Source: Plantago elongata
Taxonomy: Eukaryota; Streptophyta; Magnoliopsida; Lamiales; Plantaginaceae
Direction: 5' to 3'
DNA length: 26,675 nucleotides
Assembly: GCA_036897095.1 (NCBI GenBank)
Contig: JAYMSP010002050.1
Coordinates: 1 to 26,675, forward strand
The position numbers were made by a program, and so were the translations under genes. Shown here piece by piece: positions 1-9,370 of the stretch (its first letter is position 1; every line of letters begins with the position of its first letter). The notes beneath the pieces were generated by a model. That model made no database searches. It was given only the letters and a program-made list of their open reading frames with translations, and was not told the origin of the DNA.

Positions 1-351
1 CCCCCCCCAGCCTCTAGTCTTCTCCATCTCCGTTATCTGGACCAAGAACAAGATTCGAAAAATTGTTGAGGTCATGTCTATCTATATCATATTACACGGG
101 GAATTCCGTCATTTTACTGTTAACGGGTCAGGTTCTATACAAGCCAAATTTAAATTCATTCAAAATAATAAAAGCCCAGGCACGGGTTAGAGATATATAC
201 TCGAACCAGTTACGTATCTTCGTAAAACAAGACCCAACAAACATTTTATAGATAAGTTAGTAAACCATACGTTTTTCAGAGATGGGTGCAGGGCTGCAGG
301 GTGGGTGCCAAGAAAATTACCATAACATATAAAATTATATCTGTAAAATAA
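1..351. other. AT-rich flank, no gene seen
   Basis: Short ORFs here are interrupted and show no protein family signal. The stretch cacgggttag at 181-190 resembles the sequence near the Helitron-like ends of the tandem units further right, but the terminal CTAGT is missing. Nothing else can be supported. Confidence 0.4.
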
Positions 352-747
352 TACTCCGTCTGGACCAGATTTAACTTTACGTGGTACAAACACAAATTGC
401 AAGAGAATGAATAAAATATAATAAATAATACTCCCTCAGTCCCAAGTTGAACTTTCTGTGGCCTCGGGCACAAGTTTAAAGAAAAAACTGAATAAAGTAA
501 GAGAGAAGGTGATAAGATTTTTATGGTTATTTTGATTTACATGAATCTTCGGATGATGTGCACTTAACTGTTTGGAATAGAATTAAAGTTTTCGGTTTCA
601 AAAGTAGGAGATATAGTGATAAAGTAGGGGAAGAAGTAAATAAAGTAGGAGTGGAATTTTCCATTTAAGGGATGGGAAGACGATGTTATGACGGACCAAA
701 ATAACCAAAATGAAATACGGAAAGATGATGTTGGGACGGAAGGAGTA
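352..747. mobile_element. Stowaway/mariner-like MITE with duplicated or nested ends
   Basis: The inner element runs from tactccctcagtccca (429-444) to tgggacggaaggagta (732-747). The reverse complement of the right end matches the left end at 14 of 16 positions. Both ends carry TA next to a CTCC-type terminus, the signature of Stowaway MITEs of the Tc1/mariner superfamily. A second, diverged left end starts at 352 (tactccgtc) and resembles the inner one for about 45 bp. The right side also shows a second, imperfect copy of its terminal sequence near 670-697. This suggests one related MITE inserted into another, or terminal duplication. There is no coding capacity, as expected of a non-autonomous element that relies on a transposase encoded elsewhere. 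The right end overlaps the start of the tandem array. Confidence 0.65.
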
Positions 748-2703
748 ATAAAGTATGAAATAGATTGAATAAACTACCAGAGATCGTAAAAATGTATGAT
801 AGATGATAAATGAAGGAAATAGATTTTTATTTAAGTTATGTGAAGTTGATTGGGATGTTTCAAAATCGAATGCAGATGTTGAATTCGGGACAATGAGAGT
901 GATTCTTATGTGTTTTGTAGGGAACCAACATACTACTTCTGAGTTGTTGGGAACCAACTATATAAAGTATGTTACAATATTTTTTTATATTTGGTTCGAG
1001 TTTAAGGGATACAGTTTATTTTACAAAAAAAAATAGCATGTATCTGTTGTTATTTAACCGGTGGAGTATATGCTATCTCTACATGTGAGTCCTGAACGGG
1101 TTCAATTTGGATCTTATCACTTATAAAGCAAATCCAACATGATGCGTCGTAGTTTTCCCTATTTATAGTTATTATAAAACTACACTAGCCTTGGATGTAA
1201 GATAATGATTGACGTTATTTGTAAATTTTATTTTCTCGATTAATTAATTTATTTTATTCATTATTAAAAATAACTATATTATGGCATCACCACGGGTTAG
1301 TACTAGTTTAATAGGGAAAGCAGAGCCGTTGACACATAATCACTTCGTATTGTTCCTAGGAAATGGGTATGGTCTACCAGGATAGATCTTCATATGAAAT
1401 GCGGGAAGATGAAGTTAGGAAGGAAGGAGTAATAAAGTATGAAATAGATTGAATAAACTACCAGAGATCGTATGATAGATCGTAAATAAAGAAGGTAATA
1501 GATTTTTCATTTAAGTTATGTGAAGTTAATTGGGATGTTTCAAAATCGAATGCAGGACAAAGAGAGAAATTCTTATATGTTTTGTAGGGAGCGAAAATAC
1601 TACTTCGAAGTTGTTGGGAGCCAACTATATAAAGTGTGTTATAATAATTTTTTATATTAAATTTGAGTTTGAGGGATACAGTTTATTTTACAAAAAAAAA
1701 AAGTATTTATCAGTTGTTATTTAACGGGTGGAGTATATGTTATTTCTACCTGCAGGGTCCTGAACGGGTTCAATTTGGATCACATTCTTACAAAGCAAAT
1801 CCGACATAATGAATCATATTTTACTCTATTTATAGTTATTATAAAACTAGACTAGCCTTGGATGTTAGATAATGATTGACGTTATTTGTAAATTTTATTT
1901 TTTTCAATTAATTAACTTATTTTATTCATTATTAAAGGTAACTATACCGTAGCATCGCCACGGGTTAGTACTAGTTTAATGGGGAAAGCAGAGTCGTTGA
2001 CACATAATCACTTCGTATTGTTCCTAGGAAATGGGTATGGTCTATCTGGATAGATCTTCACATGAAATACGGGAAGATGAAGTTAGGACAGAAAGAGTAA
2101 TAAAGTATGAAATAGATTGAATAAACTACCAGAGATCGTAAAATTGTATGATAGATGATAAATAAAGAAGGAAATAGATTTTTCATTTAAGTTATGTGAA
2201 GTTAATTGGGATGTTTCAAAATCGAATGCAGATGTTGAATTCGGGACAAAGAGAGTAATTCTTATATGTTTTGTAGGGAGCCAACATACTACTTCGGAGT
2301 TGTTCGGAGCCAACTATATAAAGTGTGTTATAATACTTTTTTATATTTGGTTCGAGTTTGAGGGATACAATTTATTTTACAAAAAAAAATAGCATGTATC
2401 AATTGTTATTTAACGGATGGAGTATATGTTATCTCTACATGCAGGGTACTGAACGGGTTCAATTTGGATCCAATCACTAAAAAGCAAATTCGATATGATG
2501 AATCGTATCTTACACTATTTATAGTTATCATAAAACCATAATAGCCTTGGATGTTAGATAATGATTGACGTTGTTTATAAATTTTATTTTCTAGATTAAT
2601 TAATGTATTTTATTTATTATTAAAAGTAACTATATCGTGGCATCGTCACGGGTTAGTACTAGTTTAATAGGAAAAGTAGAGTTGTTGACACAAAATCACT
2701 TTG
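711..2703. repeat. Three-copy tandem array, ~670-690 bp unit
   Basis: Unit 1 starts at 711, unit 2 at 1395 and unit 3 at 2063, giving periods of 684 and 668 bp. Unit 3 is cut off at about 2703. Shared landmarks in each unit include gaaatagattgaataaacta, an atgtttcaaaatcgaatgca block, a short A-run, a tgaacgggttcaatttggat block and cacgggttagtactagttta. ORFs found in the copies, on either strand, are short and not conserved in frame between units, so this looks like non-coding repeat DNA. Each unit begins with a version of the MITE right end. The array therefore probably arose by duplication of a segment that already contained MITE sequence, or by serial insertion of one element family. Confidence 0.85.
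1281..1307 (+). mobile_element. Helitron-like 3' terminus (unit 1; also 1947-1975 and 2635-2663)
   Basis: Each tandem unit contains a short imperfect hairpin around a variant of cgtggcatcgtcacg, followed by ggttagta and then CTAGT, ending at 1307, 1975 and 2663 and followed by a T. A small GC-richer hairpin about 10 bases before a terminal CTRR is the known mark of a plant Helitron 3' end. Here the stem is only 4-5 bp and is best formed in unit 3. The matching 5' TC terminus was not identified, so this is an inference from one end only. Confidence 0.4.
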
Positions 2704-2704
2704 T

Positions 2705-5700
2705 TGTTAGTAAATATGCAAAGATAAACCCTAGATTAGCGCAGCGGAATTCGAAATTTTTTATTGGATATTGATCTTGATCCGATGACTATATAAAGTA
2801 ATTAATAAACAAGCAAATCAATACTTAATTGTCGCACTAGCTTCACAGGCAGCAGCTTTAAAGCCTTAAAGCTCTTCTTGAATACGTTCGTCAAGCACCT
2901 CGAATCAATTCGTCATGTATGATATGTGGATTCCAATGATACAATATGATTAGCTTCCTGAACCTCGGTATCCACGGGTAATTGATTCTACCAAAGAACG
3001 CTAGGAGTTCCCGCTAGAAACTATACTAAACTATCTAGTGAATAGGGTTATGGAGAATTGAGGCATGAAGAAAGATGTTGCATTAGCCAAGCAAAAACCA
3101 GAAAGAAGAGAAAACGTGTGTTTTCTATATAATCTCGCAGATCATATATATAACATGAAAAATCGGCCAAGAGCCCAATTAACATTAGGTCTCCTAGCCT
3201 AGTTTGTTGGGCTCTAGTGTTCTGTCCATTAGGTCATGGGTTCAAAACCCACCAAGCACACCTTTATTTTCTTTCTCTCTTTTAAGATTTTATATTTGCA
3301 CCTCATCTCATTTGATCCAAATAAACTTTCTTGATTTAATTAATTAAAATTCAATTTAATCTAATTAATCTTTCTTCTAATATAAATTAAATCCAACTTA
3401 ATTAATTTACTTTCTAAAAGTATAACAATTAACTAAGTTCGATAATCTAATTTGACTTATTGATTATTTCTATCAAATAGATCAATTCTCAATAATGGTA
3501 AATTAAATATTCATTAATTCAATTAATATTTAATTCACTCCACTGTTCGAATGGTAGAATAATCACCTTGTTGTGTAACCCATAGGGCCTCATGTAAGTA
3601 AGTACTAATCTAATTAAGGTTTAGATCAAATCCTAGAAAATTTATCCAACACTCTTGATACATAAGGAACGTTTGAAAGGATTGCAAACCACCTGTAATG
3701 TAGAGCTTATGATGATACAGTCCTTTCATTCGCGAACACTCGATTAAGTCTAAAACTTGAATTCGTGTCTGTTCCAATAACTTAATCACTTTATCTCATT
3801 CTACTAATTGATACAATAATAGAACACCATCCCAAATATATCTTGCATTGGCCCACGACTTTGTCAAACTAGTTGAAAAGTTAAGTGTTCTCTCCAAGTC
3901 TATTTCGAGGAATGAATCATATCTTGGTTTGTCTACTACCAACATGTGTTTCGTGATGTGCCCAACACATGTCGTATCTACCCCTACAAGGAGTGCAAGC
4001 ATTGGTCATGGTCAAAGCACACGAGTCCACATGTAGTAAGTATCAACATCAAGTCAAAGGACTATTACACCACCCTACAAACCATTACTTCTGTAGACAC
4101 GTAAATAGATTACATCAAACGGTTTCTTGGCTGGGTATAATAACACTCTCTAAATTGTACATTTGTCCATCACAGATTATCAAGTAATTAGTAGTCGTGA
4201 GAACTGCTACACCCTCAAAGGATATGATGCAGACCACATGCCAATCTCCAATGCATGATCGATATGCCATTCTCAATGATAACAAAAATCTCATGGGAAC
4301 ACATATGTAAATAATTACGAATAAACGGATAATAATATTTACATATTGTAATGCCTATTTATAGATGAAAAATAATCACAAATAAATGCTGAATCGAACA
4401 TCTATATTTGTCCTCAATCGATTGTCTCTGTGACTTATATACTTTCAATCTCCCACTTGGCCTAGAGTCAATCACTCACGTGTATCTATCACGCAGATTC
4501 TTTAAATGGCAAAAAAGTGTCTTTCTAAAGACAAGATTTTGTAAAAGAATCAGCCAACGTTTACTCAAGAAGAAATCACTTTATTTCTTTGTCATCATCT
4601 AGCAATGGTATCTAATCCATTGATAGTGTTTCAATACGCTTTTGATAATATCGTAAGATCTTGGTTTCTTAGCATATGCAATCGCACTAGTAATCGCAAT
4701 CTCTAAATTCAATTAGTAACACTTGGAACTAACCCTGTTCTTCTAAAAACTTATATCAGCTTTGTACCAGACTAAAGTTGTTGAACATTTAATAATCAAA
4801 TTATCAAATACAATATAATTACCATATACGATCCAATCTAATATTGTTATTAAGATGAATAAATTTCATAGTATGTGATGACTCCAATCACCACATCTAT
4901 ACAAAATCTTGCCATGCATAAACCAAGTTTATGCTAGCTCTTAATGTTCACGTGTAGTGTTGTTTTACGAGTTATATTTGATTCGCATAATAAATACAAG
5001 TTTACATAATCGTTTTATACGACATTCTAATATGTAATTGATGTATACTTTAATGGGACAATCCATTGACAATACACCTATATAACTTAGTATTATATTC
5101 TCTACATAATATTCATTAAGAACCACAACACATTCCTTTACTAGTGACCAAGTGATTTATAATATCATATCAAGTTCATCTAGTGAAACAATAATATCGA
5201 GATATTATATAACTCATAATCAAGTCCTTCACAATGAAAGTCTTCTATCCAATACTCTTATTTTAATGTTGAGGTAAAAGTATCTCTAATGATTTATATG
5301 TGTCAAACACATATTCAACCTTTTTAAATAGCCACCATTCATCATCCTTCCAAAGTTGTATGAATTTCTTTACTTTCTTACAAGTCAAACTATTTGACTT
5401 ATGTCTTCAAGTAACAATTTCAACTCCTAAAGACTTACATGAGTCCACAATGGACTTGCTATATTTGCATACGTATTAATGATTTTATTGTAAATCATTA
5501 AAGTCCACAAGTGAGTGAAACTCATTTGTTGCAAAGTTTCAACACATACCTATCAAACCATCATCTAATGGATCATGCGATTATCGCATGCAAATAGTGT
5601 AAGTAATGTCTTAATGGACTTTATTTATAATATCGGTAAATGGTTGTATAGTTTATGTTCTAAACATACCCATAGCAATTAGTCATTATATGTATTAGTA

Positions 5701-6217
5701 GAATTATTTTAAGTTTTCCTTGAAAACTTACATATGCATGAAATGCATTAATATATTCAAGCTCTACACTTTGAATAGTATTTAATCCATCTTTAAGATT
5801 TTATGATTTCGGGCCACCTTTCAAGTTCATATAAAATATCTTCTCGGGATAGGTTTGCAACTTCATTCTTCTAGGAATGTCTTCGAAATCATGCTCCTCC
5901 AAGAGGAATCCATACAATTCAAATTGTCACGATTATTTTGCACAACCTATGGATCTCACGTATATTGTGTTAAGGTATACATTCTAAATGTTATGAGGTA
6001 CTCATTATTGTTTAAAACAGTCAGTGAAAATAATCAATGCAATTAAATGCTCTCATTTAGCGAGAGATTGTGCAATTCAAAATTGCATTCATTCCTTCTG
6101 TGAGGGTGTCTAATTCAAAAGAGATATCCTCAGAATGCTCACACTAGCTCGGGCATATGACCAAGTGATATGCTCCCACTAGCTAATAGATTATTCAACT
6201 CTCCCACTGAATCTTTG
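2705..6217 (+). mobile_element. Degraded non-coding DNA, probably an LTR-retrotransposon remnant
   Basis: Homology of tandem unit 3 to units 1 and 2 stops at about 2703, and new sequence begins with TGTTAG (2705-2710), a typical plant LTR start. A gcagcggaa motif follows at about 2742, as I recall from the 5' part of many plant Ty1/copia LTRs; this is memory, not a search. The remaining 3.5 kb is strongly AT-rich with repeated ctcccact motifs (near 4450, 6174 and 6200) and no ORF above about 70 codons. It ends abruptly where Ty3 LTR sequence starts at 6218. No second LTR copy and no target duplication were found, so the class and the true right end are uncertain. Confidence 0.4.
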
Positions 6218-6418
6218 TCCCAGGTATAAAGCACAAAGTGAGGATGGAATAGACAGACTGACGCTACACTACTCTAGTTATTCAGCTGCTAATTTGTTAG
6301 ACGTATGACCTGTAAAGTATGTTTGGGGTGTGTAAGAATTATACGGTTTGATATATGTATTTGGGAGTTCGGCATAATCCTTGACGTCCGGACCTCGATC
6401 CGAAGCCGGGGCCCTACA
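6218..6418 (+). repeat. 5' LTR remnant (last 201 bp)
   Basis: This segment aligns without gaps to 12522-12722, the last 201 bp of the 3' LTR, with nine differences counted by eye (about 95-96% identity). It ends gccctaca where the 3' copy ends gcgctaca. The rest of the expected ~4 kb LTR is missing. Sequence before 6218 bears no resemblance to the 3' LTR, so the left side was lost by deletion or recombination. Confidence 0.9.
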
Positions 6419-6422
6419 GAAG

Positions 6423-6435
6423 TGGTATCAGAGCC
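6423..6435 (+). other. Primer-binding site, initiator tRNA-Met type
   Basis: The sequence tggtatcagagcc lies four bases after the LTR end at 6418. It is the standard complement to the 3' end of plant tRNA-iMet that primes minus-strand DNA synthesis in many plant LTR retrotransposons. Its position confirms the LTR boundary and the plus orientation. Confidence 0.92.
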
Positions 6436-6960
6436 CGGTTTAGACCAATAGGACTGTGACGCACTTCCAAATACTAACTCCTATACTATATTTTCAAAAT
6501 GTGGGAGAGAGACACGTAGTTATGCACTATTATTATCTATATTTACTGACTTTGACAGATGGACGAAGCTTCCTTGTAGTAGTTGTTCAGTCTTGGGTGG
6601 ATAAAGCCCATACTGGAAAAATACTTACCCGACAAGTGACGGAACGTCGTGAGGCCGAAAGAAGGGCCAGAGCTCATAGTCGTGAGCGTGTTCGGCATGG
6701 GGAATTTCTATGCCTTCTTATTGTTATTGGCAAGCTTTTCTGTTCAGTTACGCATAGTCGTAACATTTGACCTAACTTTAGGATTTGTAGAACGACTGAC
6801 ATTACCAATATCCAGCTGACTCTCTGATTGACTCTGACCTTTAGTAGGATTTATGAATTAATAACCGAATGTGATGTTCGGTGTATGTTCAGTTTTTTAC
6901 TGTCTGTCTTTCGGCACCTATGTATGTCCTCTATTCAGAAACTGTCTGAGTTTATTGATC
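6436..6960 (+). other. Degraded leader/gag-side DNA of the Ty3 element
   Basis: An ORF of 104 codons (6456-6770) covers part of this stretch and has an arginine/glutamate-rich piece (RREAERRARAHSRERVRHGE, about residues 63-82). No gag matrix, capsid or CCHC zinc knuckle can be seen. By position it should be the 5' untranslated leader and the start of gag, but I cannot assign it to a family. Confidence 0.35.
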
Positions 6961-7510
6961 GCTAACCGGCACCTATTGTTTGACCTTAACTTGTTATCCG
7001 CCACTTGGCACCCATATCTACTTTTGTATCCCGCCATCCGGCACTATTGATTATCCATGTATTCCGCTATCCGGCACTATTGATTGTTAATATATTCCGC
7101 CATTCGGCACTATTAATTGTTATTGTATTCCGCCATCCGGCACTATTAATTGTCATTGTATTCCGCCATTCGGCATTCGCGTTTGACTTTATTGACCGCT
7201 AGCCAGCACTTGTGATTTGACTTTGACCACCCGCCACCCGACACTTGTGTTCAACTTTGTTGACCGCCACCCGACATTTGTGCTTGACTTTGTTACCCGC
7301 CAAACGGCATTTTGTTTGATGTGTGTTCGCCATTTGGCACTCTTGTTTGCCTTTGCTACCTGTCGTTCGTCCTTCCTGATTGTATTGTTCGCCATTCGGC
7401 ACTATTATTTGTTATTGTCATCTACCACTTGGCGCCAGTGATTGTTCTCGTGTTCTGCCATTCGGCAATTGTGTTTAGTCCTATGATCGCCATTTCGGCA
7501 CTCGTTGAAA
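6961..7510 (+). repeat. Minisatellite, ~16 degenerate units of ~32-37 bp
   Basis: The core gccatccggcac and its variants recur at roughly 32-37 bp intervals, for example near 6998, 7032, 7066, 7098, 7131, 7164, 7232, 7263, 7298 and 7388, separated by tattgattgttattgtattc-like spacers. The GCC-N4-GGC core is a short palindrome. Short ORFs on both strands across it are low-complexity translations of the repeat (for example repeated PALLIV), not genes. It occupies the place where gag and most of pol should be in the Ty3 element. Confidence 0.85.
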
Positions 7511-7789
7511 ACTTTGAATAAGTGACCATAAGATCCCTCGTACGTGTTATGATCAATCCTGGTAAAATGTTGGATAAGGCCGCTACGGCACCCTGTGATT
7601 TGGTCTGACTCTTGTCGACTGGGATGTGTTCGATCACCTATGCCTGCTACTTTGTTATCCTTCGAAGTTATTGCCTTGACTTCTGGTTCTACTCGTGAAT
7701 TGTTGATCGCCTGTGTAATTGGTAACCTGAACCGACTGTCTGCTATTTTTCTGGGTCGACATGTGTGTCGTCTTCTGTTTCTAGTTGCC

Positions 7790-8667
7790 AATTGTAGTAA
7801 ATCGAATTCGATACCCCGTTTCTTGGTTAATAATGTCGATTTGGTCTACTGCTGCTCACCCACAAACTAATGAACAATCAGAAAGAACGATCGGATTCTT
7901 TGAGGATCTACTCAGGTCTTGCAGCTTAGATTTTTCTGGAACCTGGATGAGGCACTTACCATTGATCAAGTTTACTTACAACAATAGCTATCAAGCTTCG
8001 ATTCAAATGGCACCGTATGAAGCATTTTACGATCGAAAATGTCGATCACCCTTGGATTGGGATAAGGATGCTTGGAGAAGCACCTCAACTCGAGAAGAGA
8101 ATGCTTTACGTCCTGAAATAATCCAAGAATCGATTGAGAAGGTACAGATGATCCGACAACGGATTAAAGCAGCTCAGGATAGACAAAAGTCCTACGCTGA
8201 CCGCCGACGGAAACATTTGGAGTTTGAAGTAGGAGATCAAGTGTTCTTGAAAATTTCTTCAAAAAAAAGGGGATTAAACGGATTGGAAAAGGAGGAAAAC
8301 TTGCGCCCCGGTACATCAGACCATTTGAGTTCATTCGGAAAATTGGACCTGTTGCCTATGAGTTAGCACTCTCATCCATAATGTTTTTCACGTGTCCCAA
8401 CTAAAGGAGTACCACCTCGATCCTGATCATATTCTTCGACCCACTGACATTAGGCTTGAGGAGAACCTGACCTATGAAGAGAAACCTCTTCGAATCTTAG
8501 ACACTCAAGTGAAGGAACTCAAGAACAAGCAAATTCCCCTGGTCAAGATTTTGTGGCAAAACCATACACTTGATGAAGCAACTTGGGAGGAAGAGACTGG
8601 AATACGAGAGAAATATCCGCACTTGTTTACCGGAGATAGGTTGAATTTGGAGGACCAAATTCCCTAA
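7790..8667 (+). pseudogene. Ty3 integrase C-terminal part plus chromodomain, frameshifted
   Basis: From about 7845 the frame reads STAAHPQTNEQSERT, the conserved end of the integrase catalytic core; the E of QSE is the third acidic catalytic residue. YNNSYQASIQMAPYEAFY and the RKCRSP motif follow, then the basic KSYADRRRKHLEFEVGDQVF segment of the C-terminal domain. The frame is lost at an A8 run (8261-8268), continues one frame over, and is lost again near 8374 before resuming to the stop at 8667. The final part, with QIPLVKILWQNHTLDEATWE, is a typical chromodomain, thought to guide insertion to marked chromatin. The N-terminal HHCC zinc domain and most of the core are missing. This is an inactive remnant, and all earlier pol domains are deleted. 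Confidence 0.9.
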
Positions 8668-8680
8668 AGTGGGGGAGAGA
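8666..8680 (+). other. Polypurine tract
   Basis: The run aaagtgggggagaga lies just after the chromodomain stop and directly before the 3' LTR. In LTR retrotransposons this tract primes plus-strand DNA synthesis, and its 3' end fixes the start of the LTR. Confidence 0.8.
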
Positions 8681-9362
8681 GTAAGAACCCCGAACTTCAG
8701 TAAGTTCGCCCCAGCTATTAATCCGATAATATTATTATTGTTATTGCGAACTGACACCTGACCCCTGACTCGACGCGTGCGAGTATCTTGACTATTAACA
8801 GCGGATTGAATTCGAATACTAGTGGCCACTTTGTATCCGCCAGTTAATTACGAGTAGCGTTAAATTACTATTTAATATTATATATTAATAACAAATAAAA
8901 AAAATAAAAATTCGTAAAATTATTTTTGATTCTACTTTAGTTCGCCTCAAAAATCGTCCCGGACATCGAATTTGTATTTATCGGAATTTATTTACGATCC
9001 ATTTAGAGTCCAGAATAAACCAGGTTTATATTTTTACGTAATACCAATTGTACCGCTGGTGCCTATTTTTTTCTTCTTCAGTTATCTTCTTCACCGTCTT
9101 CTTCTTTTCCCAATTCGACCTCCTACTTCACTCTTCATCACCACGCTAGCCGCCACTTCTCCTGAAAAACGACAACAGCCGCCATTCTCACCGTTTACTT
9201 TGGATTCCCGGAGAAGATTCGTGCACGGGAAGATTGGAGAGATAAGCTTGTGACATAAGCTAGCAATGGATTGATTTGAGCAAGCTTCCCACGGAAGCAC
9301 TAACGCCACGGGGAAAATCGGTCGGAGAAGCTTGTCCGTGAAGCTAGTCGACCGGAAACATC

Positions 9363-9370
9363 TATAAATA
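9363..9370 (+). promoter_or_regulatory. LTR TATA box
   Basis: TATAAATA followed by a GC-richer stretch matches a plant core promoter. Transcription would be expected to start about 30 bp downstream, setting the U3/R border of this LTR roughly 0.7 kb from its left end. Confidence 0.6.

Noticed and set aside
598..957. 119-codon minus ORF, with related ORFs at 1530-1724 and 2083-2313
   Set aside because: They are translations of the tandem array. The frame and strand are not conserved among units and no domain is visible.
6961..7510. Possible CRISPR array, because of regular repeats
   Set aside because: Repeats are degenerate and spacers are themselves similar to each other. There are no cas genes and the context is a plant genome.
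7005..7791. Several overlapping ORFs on both strands (for example 7405-7791 minus)
   Set aside because: They translate the ~34 bp minisatellite and its flank. The amino acid repeats follow the DNA repeats, not a protein family.
8497..8829. 110-codon minus ORF over the chromodomain
   Set aside because: It is a shadow of the Ty3 chromodomain frame and crosses into the LTR.
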